Shown here: piece by piece, positions 49,894 through 63,100 of the stretch
How the letters are laid out: every line of letters starts with the position of its first letter
Numbering within the stretch: position 1 is the first letter of the stretch
Assembly: GCF_014651675.1 (NCBI RefSeq)
Contig: NZ_BMXI01000013.1
Location: forward strand, 87,862-151,861
Reading direction: 5' to 3'
Source: Roseibacillus persicicus
GTDB taxonomy: Bacteria; Verrucomicrobiota; Verrucomicrobiia; Verrucomicrobiales; Akkermansiaceae
DNA: 64,000 nt
Made by a program: the position numbers and the translations under genes
Notes under the pieces: generated by a model
Seen by the model: only the letters and a program-made list of their open reading frames with translations
The model's database searches: none
Told to the model about the DNA's origin: nothing

Positions 49894-50300
49894 ATTTTTT
49901 TTGGAACTGAGAGCGGTCCTTCATTACCACTTTTTCGGCTGAGCAAACTACCGATTTCCCTCAAGATGGAATCTCGTCGCTCGATTGGATGATGATCAGG
50001 TTGGCTTCTTTTGAAGAGAATTCGTTGTGAATTATCTCTCTTATATACAAAGAGATAGAGAGATTGGAGCCCTTTCCCGAGCCACTCAAAAATAGGTATC
50101 CATGATTGGGTTGAGTGGAAGCGGAAAATTCGCTAAGACATGGTCACATTTTTTGTAAGTGTTTTGTAATAAAACCAATAATTAAGATGTCCGTAATTTC
50201 CGTCTTGCCTGAGGAATGCAACTTGGTGCACTATCGAACCCGATAACTCCTAGGAGTTATCACTGTTCAATTTCACCCTTAGTTTACCCCCTTATCCCCC
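49894..50300. other. 407-bp intergenic region, lower GC, no gene seen
   Basis: Between selD and the PEP-CTERM gene. It holds AT-rich stretches (for example TTTTTTGTAAGTGTTTTGTAATAAAACC near 50150 in part), a weak TCTCT...AGAGA inverted repeat near 50039-50058, and the 20-bp palindrome at 50242-50261. No tRNA, ORF or RNA gene is recognisable. It may carry the promoter of the PEP-CTERM gene. Confidence 0.6.
50242..50261. promoter_or_regulatory. Perfect 20-bp palindrome GATAACTCCTAGGAGTTATC
   Basis: The palindrome is complete with no central loop, 40 bp before the PEP-CTERM start codon at 50301. A loop-free palindrome fits a dimeric protein-binding site better than a terminator hairpin. A regulator for it is not apparent. 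Confidence 0.5.
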
Positions 50301-51086
50301 ATGTGTTCCCGCGTTCAAAAGGGAGTCCAGAGACCCGCTCTCTGGCCTCTCAATCGAAGTGTATTAGCTTGTCTTCTACCCGCTGTTTTCGCTCTTTCGA
50401 CAGCTCAAGCGCAATCTGCCACCGTCCAGATTGATTGGGGGACATCCACGGTCGCGCAAAAAATCATTACCAGTACTGGGGCGCCAATCAGCCAGCCCGA
50501 GTTTTCCATTGAGCTGGGAGCCTTCGCATTGGGTTTTACTCCGACGGCTTCGAATTACAGTGAGTGGGTCAACAATTGGATGGTTTTTGATGCCGTGACC
50601 TCCCCGGATACGGATACCAGCGGTGCGGGAGGGACTCAAGCCGATGCCTTTATTTCGGTGGGAGTGAACTCACGATTTGTCGGAACCGGGTTTCTGGAAA
50701 CCGGACAGACCTCGACTTCAGAAGACTCCAATGGCACCGACGTTTTCGCTGCCGGAGAACAGGCGTATGTTTTTATTAGGAACTCCGATACTCCTGATGA
50801 GAATGCCGAGTGGCTACTCTACACCAGTTCAGTGGACAACTCCTGGGAGTTCCCACAGGCCGAAGGGGGCCAATCCCAATTCCCTGCCACCTGGTATGTG
50901 TCCGAAGCGGACCAAGCCATCTGGGGTGCGGTCAATGGGACGGTAACTGGCGGGGGACCTCACACGGATACGAGCACTGACTTTGTGCTTCGAACCCATA
51001 CTTTTGTTCCCGAGCCGAGCTCGTTCTTCCTTTTATTCATTGGTCTCGGTGCCTCTTTGACAAGGCGTAGCAGGTCTCTTGCCTAG
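50301..51086 (+). CDS. PEP-CTERM sorting-domain surface protein
   Basis: 261 aa: N-terminal signal peptide (LNRSVLACLLPAVFALSTAQAQS), a ~190-residue beta-rich, acidic, Asp/Thr/Ser-rich body, and a C-terminal tripartite PEP-CTERM signal: VPEPSS, hydrophobic FFLLFIGLGASL, basic TRRSRSLA. Such tails are cut by an exosortase (EpsH/XrtA type) in bacteria that make extracellular polysaccharide; the exosortase is not in this window. Cargo function is unknown. ATG at 50301 is far ahead of the hydrophobic region (~19 residues), so the true start might be later. Same direction as the giant gene, 93 bp upstream of it. Confidence 0.9.
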   Translation: MCSRVQKGVQRPALWPLNRSVLACLLPAVFALSTAQAQSATVQIDWGTSTVAQKIITSTGAPISQPEFSIELGAFALGFTPTASNYSEWVNNWMVFDAVTSPDTDTSGAGGTQADAFISVGVNSRFVGTGFLETGQTSTSEDSNGTDVFAAGEQAYVFIRNSDTPDENAEWLLYTSSVDNSWEFPQAEGGQSQFPATWYVSEADQAIWGAVNGTVTGGGPHTDTSTDFVLRTHTFVPEPSSFFLLFIGLGASLTRRSRSLA

Positions 51087-51179
51087 TGCCGATCGCAGCG
51101 AGTTCGAACTGCCTTTTCATCGAGTTCGCGAACCCTCTTTTCCCCCTCCCTTTCCAAAACTGTACTCCCACCCCTCGTT

Positions 51180-54100
51180 ATGAAGCCCCAAATTCACCCG
51201 CCCTTCGGAAAATACTTTGGCCTTGCTCTGATAGCATGGTTCATTCTCTTACAAGCCGCCTTGGACGCGGCGCCAATCGTCGACAACAATGAAGGAACTT
51301 GGACGAACACCTTCAATGACGAGCTCGGAACGTTTTCGTTGAGCAATGTGTCGGTCGATGTTTTCGCGGGAACAACGAGCCTGGATTCTGGTCAGGCGGC
51401 CGGTTCACAGACCTCGGTAGTCATTACGCCGCCTAGCTTCGATGCTTGGGACAAGCTCTGTCTGGATGCGAGCTACGGCAGCAATGATGCTCTGGACATC
51501 ACACTCCTGGACCCCAACAACGGAGATGCCCCCATTGTGGGATTCGTCGATCTCGATCTATCAAATTTTGATACGGAGGGTTGTTTGGATATCAGTGGTT
51601 TGGATGCAGCGGCTTATCCTGAAATTCGTGTGAGGGTGGATTACAAGCGTGGCGCGACTGCACCGGTGGTGCGCGAGATGACGGTGACCTGGAATCCCCA
51701 GACCGTGATTCTTTTCGACAAGAAAACGGTCGAGACCATTCCTGCCGGGGTGCAGTTTCCCTATCAGGTCCGACTTTCCGCCAACTTCGTCAATGCGCAG
51801 AACGTAATCGTTTGGGATACGTTGCCGATGAATGGTCGGGGCATAGCTTACCCCGCTGACTACGGGCAGACGGATGAGCCCATCATCGGACAAATCTCCG
51901 AGGGTGGAATCTTCACGGCGGACGGAACGACCGATGCCGCAACGGGTGCCCCCTTGCCATCCTTCCCCGATGGGATGTCGTCGTTTCCGGTGAACTCAGT
52001 GGTTTGGTATTTCGACGAGATCGAGGCCGGAAACTCTCTGGTGCTTCAGCTGTTTGTGGAAGCTCCCAATGGCACCTTGAATTCCACCATCTACCGCAAC
52101 AACGCCAACGTTCATGTCGACAACGGCGAGGACAAAGTCGCGGAGGAGGTCGAGACTGTTATTACCTCCGAGCCTGCTCCGAATATGACCAAGGCGGGAG
52201 CGACTCTGGCTGCTCCGGGGGTGACCCGCGTCTTTGGTCTGAATGGTGAGAACTACGTGATTGCACGAAACAGCCCGGGCATCAGTGATACGCTGACCTT
52301 CCGCATTCGTGACCCCTTCGGTCCTGTCGACGGGAACGACTATGATGAGGAAAATCGGTCGCGAATGTATAACACCGTCATCTACGACGACCTCTCGGGC
52401 CTCATCGATCCCAATGGGGATGGCGACACGAGTGACTCCTATCTACTCAACCCCAGCAATCCGGCCCACTCCTTGTCGGCGATCAAGTTCAATGCTGATG
52501 GGACCACCACCACGATACCCGCGACCTTCACTTCGACTGCGGTCACAGTTCACACCACTGAGGTTCCCGCGCAGAGTGTCTATTGGGATTTTGGCACTTT
52601 AGAGGTAGGCGATGGTTATCAAATCGAGTTCAAGGTCGACTTGGCATCGGACATTCCCCAGCTCACGGAGTTCACCAATACTGCTGGGCTTGATTCTGAT
52701 CAGACCGAGTTGTTGAGCGACGAACTCCCCATGATTGTGGATGTGCCGATTGGTGGCTGTTTCTGTAAGTTTGGCTATTTTCCACACTACCTGCCGAAGG
52801 AGCAGGATGTTCCCTGTGGCTTGGATATCGACGGAGTCGTTCCGGTTGTCGCAGGCGACCCTGTTCAGTATCGTCTCTACAACACGAACTGCGGAGTCAT
52901 TGAGCTGAATGATGTGGTCTACTTCGATCGTATTCCCGCCGAGGTGGCTTTTGTTTCGGCCTCACTTCACAATCGTCGCAGTAAAGAAGACATCACCACT
53001 GCCGAAGGGGCGACGGTTTGGTTCTACGTCGGGAGCGATCCTGCTTACGACGATCCTGAGGTTCATCCTCCCTTCGACTATTCCGTTCTCCCCGGAACAG
53101 CCCCTGCGGATTGGAGTCAGACCCAACCTGCAACGGTAACTTGGGTGGCGGTTCATCATCCATCGATGCCGTCCTTTATCGACTTTCCCGATGATCCGGG
53201 TTCTCGCGTTTATGCGGCCTTCAATACCACGGTCTCGACTCCAGCCGACCCCTGCGATGAATTCTGGATTGAGAACTGGGGTCTCGCAAAAGTCTATCGC
53301 AAGACTGACGGCACCCTCCAAACACTCACCGAGCCTTTTTCTTATAAGAACGACGACTTGACCCGGGTGAAGCCTCCCCAAGGCGAGTTCTTCATCGATT
53401 CGGAAGCGGCGGGCGTCACGCCGGTAACCGTGATTCCGGGTGTTGCGGAGTATTCATTGATTGTGAAAAACGAGTCCGCCGACTCTGGACTCGTTGGCTT
53501 GGATGCCTTCAGTGATGTGACCGTCGATTTGCAGCTCACACCGGTCAATGTGAACGGTATTCCTACCTACCCTTCCATCCAGGGAGTTGATGGAGGAACG
53601 ATTACGAATTTCGATCCGATTAATGGTAACGTGACTCTTCAGTTGGGTCGCCAGCTAGCCCCGGGCGAGGAGGCTACCGTTGCGATGGAACTCGGCTTCC
53701 CCAACGGGACTGAGAATCTTTCGGTCTATACCGTGAACGCCAATCTAACAGGGTTTGACGACCTTTGTTCTCCGTTCGAAGCCAGCATCCAAACGAGTGG
53801 TATTGTTTCCGGAACTCCGCTCTTGCAGGCTAACAAAGACGATGTGCTCAATGTCATCGGGACGGGCGAGGAAGTGACCTATGAGGTCAACTACCGAAAC
53901 GTTGGAACGGCGACTTCGGTGAATACTTGGGTGGTCGATCGGATTCCGTTCCGGACGACCTTTGTCGATGCGACGGCGCCGAATGGTGAGGAAGTCTGGT
54001 TCACTGACAAGCTGCCGCCTTCCATGCCGGCCAACCAAATCAGTGTTCTGAACCCGGTTGATTTCAGTGTGATTAGCGGAAACTTCACACCGGGACTCTT

Positions 54101-57100
54101 GGACGACAATGGAACGCCAACGGACTACTCCGACGATACTTGGACAAGCCCCTTTGGTGACCAGACCACTTGGATTGCCTACAAGGTCGATGATCCAAGC
54201 CTCTCGCCTCCCCAGTTGGATGTCTCGGCGTCCTACAAGACCGTCACCTTCACTGTGGTCAATGATGACAATGGAACAACCGTTGGAACCGATGGCTCGC
54301 CCGAGGGGACGGTTATTTTCAATGAGTTGGTGATCTTCTCCGACACCAACCTGCAGGCCGTGGGCAATGAGGTGCGCACCACGGTTGAGTCTTTCCCGGG
54401 TCTTCAGATTTCCAAGTCTAGCAACAAAGATCTCGTTACCGCAGGAGAGCGCTTTCGCTGGAACGTGGACTATATCAATAACTCCGGTTTCACCGATGAT
54501 ATCGTCACCATCACTGACTACTTGCCCAAGAATGTGGACCTGCGCCGTATTCGTCACGAATGGAACGATATCGCTGTTTCAAACGGTCAGGTAGCGGGTG
54601 AGATTGACATCAAGACTGATCCCAACGTTACGATCACGAACAATGCGGATGGATCAAAAACAGTTGAGGTGCGCATTGCCGGTTCTCCCGGCCTCAAGGA
54701 TGACTTGCTGACCGGGGAAGGCGGACGCCTGACCTTCATCGTGCGTTCACTTTCTACCGTCGCATCCGGAACCGAGAGCATCAACACGGTGCAGGGCTTT
54801 GCCTCGAACGAACGCTCATCCGTCGTCGTCAGCGACAGCGACCCCGTGACCATCGCTAATCCGGATCTCACTTTGAGCAAAATTGCCAGCACGACCGAGC
54901 CTAAAGATGGCGACCTGATCACCTTTACCCTGCTGGTGGCGAACCGTGGTTTGAATGAAGCCAACGACGTCGTCATCACTGACACTCTGCCTACGGGCAT
55001 GAGCTTTGTGGAAGGCAGTACCCAGATGCTCACCCCGGGCTATGCGATTCTGGATGATCCGACTGGTGGGGATAGTGTTCTGACTTGGACTTCGCTCACC
55101 CAAGATGGTGGAGCGATGGGGGTCCTCCCCGGACAGTCTGCGGATGTCTTCATCAGCTATCAGGTTCAAGTGACGGGAGCGGCAGGGGATACCCTGACTA
55201 ACGTTGCGGAGGTGACCACCTCCGATGTGGAAGATTCCAACTATGACAACAGCGATGAGCAGGAGGTCGTGCTGCCTTTCCCAGATCCAAAGATTACCAA
55301 GTCAGCGGTGAGCGTCGCCCAAGCAGGGGAGACCGTTGTATGGACCATTTCCTATAGCAATGGGACCAACAATGATGCCCCTGATGTTACGATCATTGAC
55401 GCGATTCCATCCGGTCTCTCGTTCAACAGCGTTTTGCTCCCTGCCGGAGTGACCGCTTATTACACCGATGCGCCAAGTGCTCCGACCTTCACCCCCGGGA
55501 CTTCGGGCGCGGGCTGGTCGACGTCTCCACCGGCGACGGTCACTTTCATAGCCTTTGAGGTAGGGACGGTTCCTGCCAACGCGGGGGATACCGACATTCT
55601 GGTGAGCACCACGATTCCCGGGGGGACTGCACCAGGAACAGCCTATATCAACACGGCCACGATCTCGACGAGTGCACAGGAGAGTGATGACCCCGAGGAT
55701 CCCGGTGATGGTCCGGATAACAACGTCGCCACCGCGATGACTCAGATTCCGGGTGTTGATATGGCGATTGCCAAGTCTGCCAGTGCCGAAGGCAGTGTGC
55801 CTGGATTGCGCCCTGGTGATCCGATTACCTATACGATCGAAGTGACCAACACGGGAACTCAGACCGCCTACGGAGTGAAAGTTGAGGATGTTTTGCCTGC
55901 TAACTTCGTGCCGCATCCCACCGCCTTCAATGGCTTTGCGACAGTCGAGGCGACGGATGACGATGGCGCAAGCGTAACTCTCGAAGATGGTGTCGGCGCG
56001 CCAGTGACATTTCCCGTCAGTGCGACCTTGGATACTCTTTCCCCTGCAGGTGGTGATACCGTTACCTGGTATTTCGGCACCACCGCCAACACTGGTGACG
56101 CAGACTACTATCGAAATATTGGTGTGCCAGTAGGAGCTATTATCACCTTTACTTATCAAGGTTTTGTTGCCGAGACCGCCGCAGATGGCGAGACCGTCAA
56201 CAACGCGACGACCCTGGTTGTTGACAACCAGAGTGACTCGGATCCGGCTGAGGACTTCCTTTCGAACAATTCCGATGATGTGTCAACACGTGTCTACCGT
56301 CCCGAGTTGAGCATCGCCAAGAGTGTGGTCAATGATTCCGATCAGGATGAGACTTGGACGGAGTCCGGGGAAACTCTCACCTATTCGATCGAATACAATA
56401 ATACTGGTAATGCGGATGCGGATGACGTGGTCATCTCCGAAATCATCCCGGCAGGCACCAGCTACGTTCCAGGGTCTCTTGAACTGCCGGCCGGAGCAGG
56501 GGTGGTTTGGAGCCCGAATGCGGATGAACCTGAAAGTTTCGAAGTGCAGTTTGATACTCTTCCCGCGCCAGCGACATTTGATGGCATTCCCGGCTATGGG
56601 ACAGGAACGGAGGTTGATCCGTTCACTGACCTTGTCGCTTTGGGAGGTGTTCCGACTGGCACCTATTGGTTCCGTATCGGGGGCCTGAGCTTCCAAGGTT
56701 ACGTCGACGGCGATACTGCTGGCGGAGGCTGGTTGATGATTCTCAACTATGTGCACCAGGGTGGGACGAATCCCGAGCTGGAGGTGCGCAGCACGAACCT
56801 TCCTCTGTTTTCTTCCAATGCCTTGGGCGACGATGAAAGCGGATCCGAGAACTGGGGTCATGTGAGCAACTCGCTCGCGGCGGCTCTCGATTTTGATACC
56901 TTGAGATTCTACGGGGAGACTAGTGCTCACTCTCGCTTGGTTCACTTCCGGACTACGGATGACTTTAAAGTCGGAACGAGCTACGTGCAAACGGGTGCGG
57001 GGAATTTCAATACCCTTCATGCGGATGGAACATGGCTGGCGATTCCCGGACACAGCGGTATCGGACCTGCCCTAAGCACGTCGGAACTATCCAATCAGGG

Positions 57101-60100
57101 AGACAACGCCCTGACTGCCCTCCCGTTCTATGACAACGGAGAAGCCAACTGGGCCATTCGCCACAATGGGGATGACTGGGAAGTCGATGAGGTCGTGGGC
57201 GACGCTAGTGAGGATACCATCCATCGGGTCTTTGTTAGAAAAGAACCACTTGGTAGTGCGGGTGCTGTTCTCTGTCTCGAGTCTCGTCCGATAGTGGAGG
57301 TGGAGAGCTATCTCTCCGAAGTCAGTTCGGTCGATGCAGGATATGATACCCATGTGTCATTTGATACCGATCGGGATAATGATGGGGCCGGAGGCACGGA
57401 TGACCCTGGTCATACCAAGGCCCATCAATCGACTTACCATGCAATCGGTGATGTGAATGGTGATGGAGTGGTCGACTACATCGTCGGTTCCCCTTACCGC
57501 GACCTGGATGAAGCCAATGAGCAGGACCTAGACAATGTGAATTTGGGTTCAGTGATCGTGAATCTAATGAACGCTGATGGTACAGTGGCTTCTGCCATTG
57601 AATTGGGAAGAGGGACCTCAGCTGCGAATGGACACTTGTCCAATCTGGCTGCCTTCGACTTGTTTGGCTTCTCGGTAGAACCAATTGGCGATGCTGACGG
57701 AGATGGAGTGCCGGATGTGGCGGTTGGGTCGTATGGAACGAACCTTTTGAATACGAATAGGGGTTCGGTAACCTTCCTGTATCTCAACAACGATGGAACC
57801 CTGAAAGGGACCTCGCAGATTGTCTCGGGTTCGGCGGGATTCGTAACAGTCAATGGTCTGACTCCTGCGGATAACGACACTTCACAGGGGCTGGGCCGAA
57901 GCTTGACCTATATCGAAGACTTCGCAGGAAGCGGAGAGTCAGTCCTCGTGTCGGGTGATGTGAACTTGGATGGTAGCGGTGAAACTAACTCCGGAGGCTA
58001 CTATATGATGTGGCTGGAGCGTGATGGTTCTGGGAATTTGACTGGCAACGTGACGAAGTTCATCAAGATGCAGGATGGTCGGGACCCATTGCTTGATGGA
58101 GTTTTGCAAACCAGCGACCTGTTCGGATATGATGTCGAGTTTGTTGGCGACATCGACGGAAATGGCGCGGAAGATCTTTTGGTTGGGGCCTCCGGAGATG
58201 ACGACGGGGGTGCAAACCGAGGTGCGGCTTATCTCCTGCTCTTAGAGACCTCAGGTGAGATCTCGGATGTTGTGAAGTATTCCTCGACTTCCTCGAGTTC
58301 CCTAGCCCTCGATGATGCTGATAATTTGGGATATGGTGTCGCGGTCATTGGTGACCTGGATGGCGATGGCATCAATGAGTTCGCCATTTCTGCTGCGAAT
58401 GATGATGACTACAGCGTGGGTTCGGGCAGCTCGAGCAATCTCGGGGCGACCTACGTGATTTTCCCGAACGCCGATGGTTCGATTCGCGAGTATCAGAAGC
58501 TCAGTCCCACTGAGAATAACGGTTATCTCTTTCTGCCGGGTCAAAACGGCGGTCAGCGGATGAATAGTTACGATGTCGATGACGACGGGATCAACGAGCT
58601 CTTCTATGGAACGCAAACTAATGGTGGAGTTCTCTACTCGACCGGTGCGGCCAACCCCTCCTACACCTATCCTGGTGGAGTCCCCACTCCGACCTTTGGA
58701 ACGGTAAGTAAAGGATCGCAAGTGGACGATCCGGGGGTGGTCGTGGTGAAGCTTCGCGGAGGGACCAATGCTTATGCCACCTCGGTCACGGAAGATTTTC
58801 CAATTTCTGCGAACGGCACTCTTACGAGTTGGGACAAGCTTTTGGTCAGCGCTGATGCTGACGAGGCTGTTACCATCACTTACGAGATTCTCGACAGCAG
58901 CGGTTCGAGTTCACTGTTCGGTCCTGATGAGCTGGAAGATGGATTCGCGGACATCTCGGACATCGATATTTCGAATACGGATATGATCCTGCGAGTAACC
59001 ATGACTAGCACGGACGCGACCGCGACAGCTTGTTTAAATTCCTGGCGGGCGACTTATGTGGTGGAAGAAGTGCCGAGCTTCAGCTTCCAAGTGGTAGTGG
59101 ATGATCCTGCTCCAGCAGGTCAAAGCACGGTGGACAATACCATCTCGATTGCCACGAGCACTCCTGAGATCGATGATAATCTTGCCAATAATACTGCGGA
59201 AGATTCCATCAATCTTCGCCTGACGGACTTGGTTGTCACCAAGGTCGTGGATACCGGTGCGGTAAAGGAGAGTGCGGGAGAGACCATTAATTATACGGTG
59301 GCTTGGGAGGTCTTGGGACCACAAGGTGCAATCAATACGGTGGTGACCGATGTCTTGCCTGCCAATACTGTCTATGTTGCTGCGAGTGGATCGCCAACAG
59401 TGGATAATAACTATCAGGGAAGCGGTTTGACGGCTCTGATCTGGAGCCTTGGAGATCAACCAACTGGTGCGAGTGGAAGCTTTACCGTTCAGGTCACGGA
59501 AAGTGGCGGAGTGGCTGGTGATAGCCTGAACAACGTGGTCACGATCGAAAATGAACGGCAGGAGACCGACTACGACAACAACGACGCAAGTGCTCTCACG
59601 GTGATTACCGATGCAAATGGCTTGGCGAATGTTTGGATTGAGAAAGTAGCGGATACTGAGGTGGTCGACCTCTATGGAAGCGGTTCTTTCACCATCACCT
59701 ACGGCAACAATGGCAATGGCGATGCCGAGAACGTGGTGATTTCCGATACTCTGCCTGCGGGCTTGGTGATTCAGTCTGTGTCGCCGGGAACACTTGGCTC
59801 CTCCAACGACTTCAGTTATTCCGCCGGGACCTTGATTCCTGGGGAGACAGGTTCGATTACGGTGACCTTTGCGGTGGACCAGGCCTACATGACGTCAAAC
59901 TGGGGTGAGATTCAGGTTAATATCGCAAATATTTCGACTTCGAGCACAGAGACGGATCTGGGGGATAATAGTGACCCGGCGGAAGTAGACGTGATTCTCG
60001 AGCAGCTCGCTAGTTTGAGCGGAAAGGTCTATCACGATGACGATCGTGCCGATGGAGATGCGGGTGCTGATAACTTGGGCAACCTTGATGTCACCGAAGC

Positions 60101-63100
60101 TGGCATCCCAGGGGTGACGATCACTCTGACTGGAACTGATATCTTTGGAAACTCAGTAGAGTTGGCCACGGTCACTGATGAAAATGGCGACTATAGCTTC
60201 GCGGGAATCAATCCGGGAACTTATGATGTGATTGAGACCCAGCCTGCCGGTTGGTTCTCCACCACTACGGATTCTGGAGACGTCATCGATACCTCTGCCT
60301 CCCCGAGCAGCACGACTGCTGACCAAGGAATGGCGGGTTCAGATACGATAACGGGAATTACTCTTGCTGGCGGAGAGCGCGGAGTGGACTTCAACTTCGG
60401 GGAAGACCTTGCTTCACTCGGTGACACGGTCTGGATTGATGGTAACGGCGACGGCCTACAGGATGCAGGCGAGGCCGGCGTGCCTGGCGTCACGGTGCGG
60501 GTCTACGATGCGGCGACCGAGGCCGTGGTTGGAGTGACGACCACTGATGCACAAGGCAATTACCTCTTCGATGACCTCTTGGCTGGCGACTATTACGTCG
60601 AGTTTGACTATGCGACTTTGCCCTTCGGATATGGGCCAACTGCACAGAATGTCGATGGGGATGATTCCGGCGGGGATACCAATACCGACAGTGACGCCGA
60701 TGTCGTCACCGGACGGACCCAGACCGTCACCTTGGCTGCGGGCGACTCCGATACTGACCTCGATCTCGGATTGATTGGTCCTCCGGTTGGAACGATCGGA
60801 AACTACATCTGGCACGATGAGGACAGCAATGGCTACCAGGATGACGGTGAGCCGGGGCTCGCAAACGTGAAGGTCGACCTCTACGACGGAGACGGCAATG
60901 TGATTGCAACGACCTACACGGATGCTGATGGGGGCTACCTCTTTACCGAGCTTCCCGCCGGGGAGTATTACGTGAATGTCGATGAGACGACCTTGCCAAC
61001 TGGCTTTACCCAAAGCCCGCTTACCAACATGGGTGGCGACTTCGGCAATCAGGATGATTCGGATAATCCGGGAGCGGGAGATTATGGTTATCCCGTCTTG
61101 TTAGGCGGAACCGAGCCAATGGACAACAGCACGGCGGACTTTGGCTACAATATCAATCCGGCAGGGGAAGTGAACGATCCGACCGCTACGGTTGGTGCGG
61201 AAATGGCAGCCTTGGGAGACTTCATCTGGATCGATGCTGATGGCGATGGCATTCAAGATGATGGCGAGGCACCCGTTGCGGGGGTTGAGGTTACGCTCTA
61301 CGGAGACGCTGATGGCAATGGGATCTACGATACTGTCGTTGCCACGGCGACAACAGACAGCAATGGTCGCTATTACTTCGATGGTTTGGTCCCTGATGCC
61401 TATGTCGTGGAAGTGACCGATAGTGCGACGGCGAGCCACGATATTCTTGGAGCTGACTATACCCAGACCGGCGACCCGGACCACTTTGCTACAACGGACC
61501 CTAGTCCGGCAGCGAATGACAATTCGAGCCAACCTATCGTCTTGGCTCCAGGAGATGTCTTCTTGAATGCGGACTTTGGCTACCAACCTGAGGGGACTGC
61601 TCCGCTCGGTAGTATTGGCGATGTCGTCTGGAACGACCTCGATGGAGACGGCTTTGAAGATGCCGGTGAGCCTGGTATCGGGGGAGTCACGGTGAGCCTA
61701 ATCGATGACCTCGATGGCGATGGAGTTTGGGATGTGGGTGAGCCGATTATCAATACCACAACCACTGCGAGTGATGGCAGCTACCTCTTCGATAACTTGC
61801 CTTATGACGACTACATTGTCTGGGTGAACGATACCGAGGGTGTTTTAAGCGGCTTGGAGCAGACTCATGATGCCGATGGAGTGGCTGGCACTCCGAACCA
61901 GAGTGCGACCACGATTGACTCGGGAACACCGGATGTGACGGACCAAGACTTTGGCTACACGACGGGTGAAGCGCTCGGCTCGATCGGTGATACCATTTGG
62001 GGCGACCTCGACAACAGCGGTGGTGATCAATCGTCGCAGGGCAACGAGCCTGGTCTCGCTGATGTGACAGTCAACCTCTATGCTGATGACGATGGTGATG
62101 GCTTGGCAGATGATGTGAATGGCGATGGCTCCGTTGATGCTGCTGATATCATTGCGACTACCGTGACCGATTCGGACGGCAACTACCTCTTCGATGGCTT
62201 GCCGCTGGGAGGCTACGTGGTTGAGGTTGATACTTCGAGCTTGCCCGCAGGCTACCAAACCACCGCGACGCACGACAGCGATGGGAATAATGACTCTTCG
62301 AGTCCGGTGCTTCTTACGGAGGCAGCTCCAGACAACCGAGCGCAAGACTTTAGCTATCCAACCGATGGCACTCTCGGCGCGATTGGCGATACCATCTGGG
62401 CGGACGATGATGGAAATGGAAGCCAGAATAGTGGCGAGCAGGGCATCCCCGGTGTCACGGTTGAGCTCTACGATGCCTCCGGATCTACTTTGATTGCGAC
62501 AACTGTTACGGACTCGAACGGCAACTACCTTTTCCCGAATCTTCCTTTCGATGATTACACGGTGGTGGTGGATACCGCCACTCTGCCGGAGGGCTATGAT
62601 GTGAATCCAAGCGGAGACCCGGAGAATGATGGTGACAGCAGCAGTGCGGTCACGGTTGATGGCGGAGCACCAGTGAATCTGGCGCAGGACTTTGGCTATC
62701 CGCCAGCTACCCCGGGCGCTCCAGTTGGAAGCATTGGCGACACGATCTATGCCGACCTCGATGGCAATGGGACGCAGGATACAAATGAGCCGGGATTGGT
62801 CGGCGTGACCGTCACCTTGACCGATGGTTCCGAGACCTGGACCACGGTTACGGATGAGAATGGGTATTATCACTTCCCGAATCTCGATCCCGACCCGGCG
62901 ATTTCCTACACGGTGCAAGTTGATACCTCGACTCTGCCTCCCGAGTATCATCCTGTTCCCACGGAGAGTGGAAGCGATGGAGGAACGGATGATTCCTCGA
63001 CATTGAGCTTGGATGTTACGGATGCGTCCACTCGCAACAACGATGCGCAGGACTTCGGATTCCAACCCGCAGCAGAGACTGGTTCCATAGGCAATTATGT

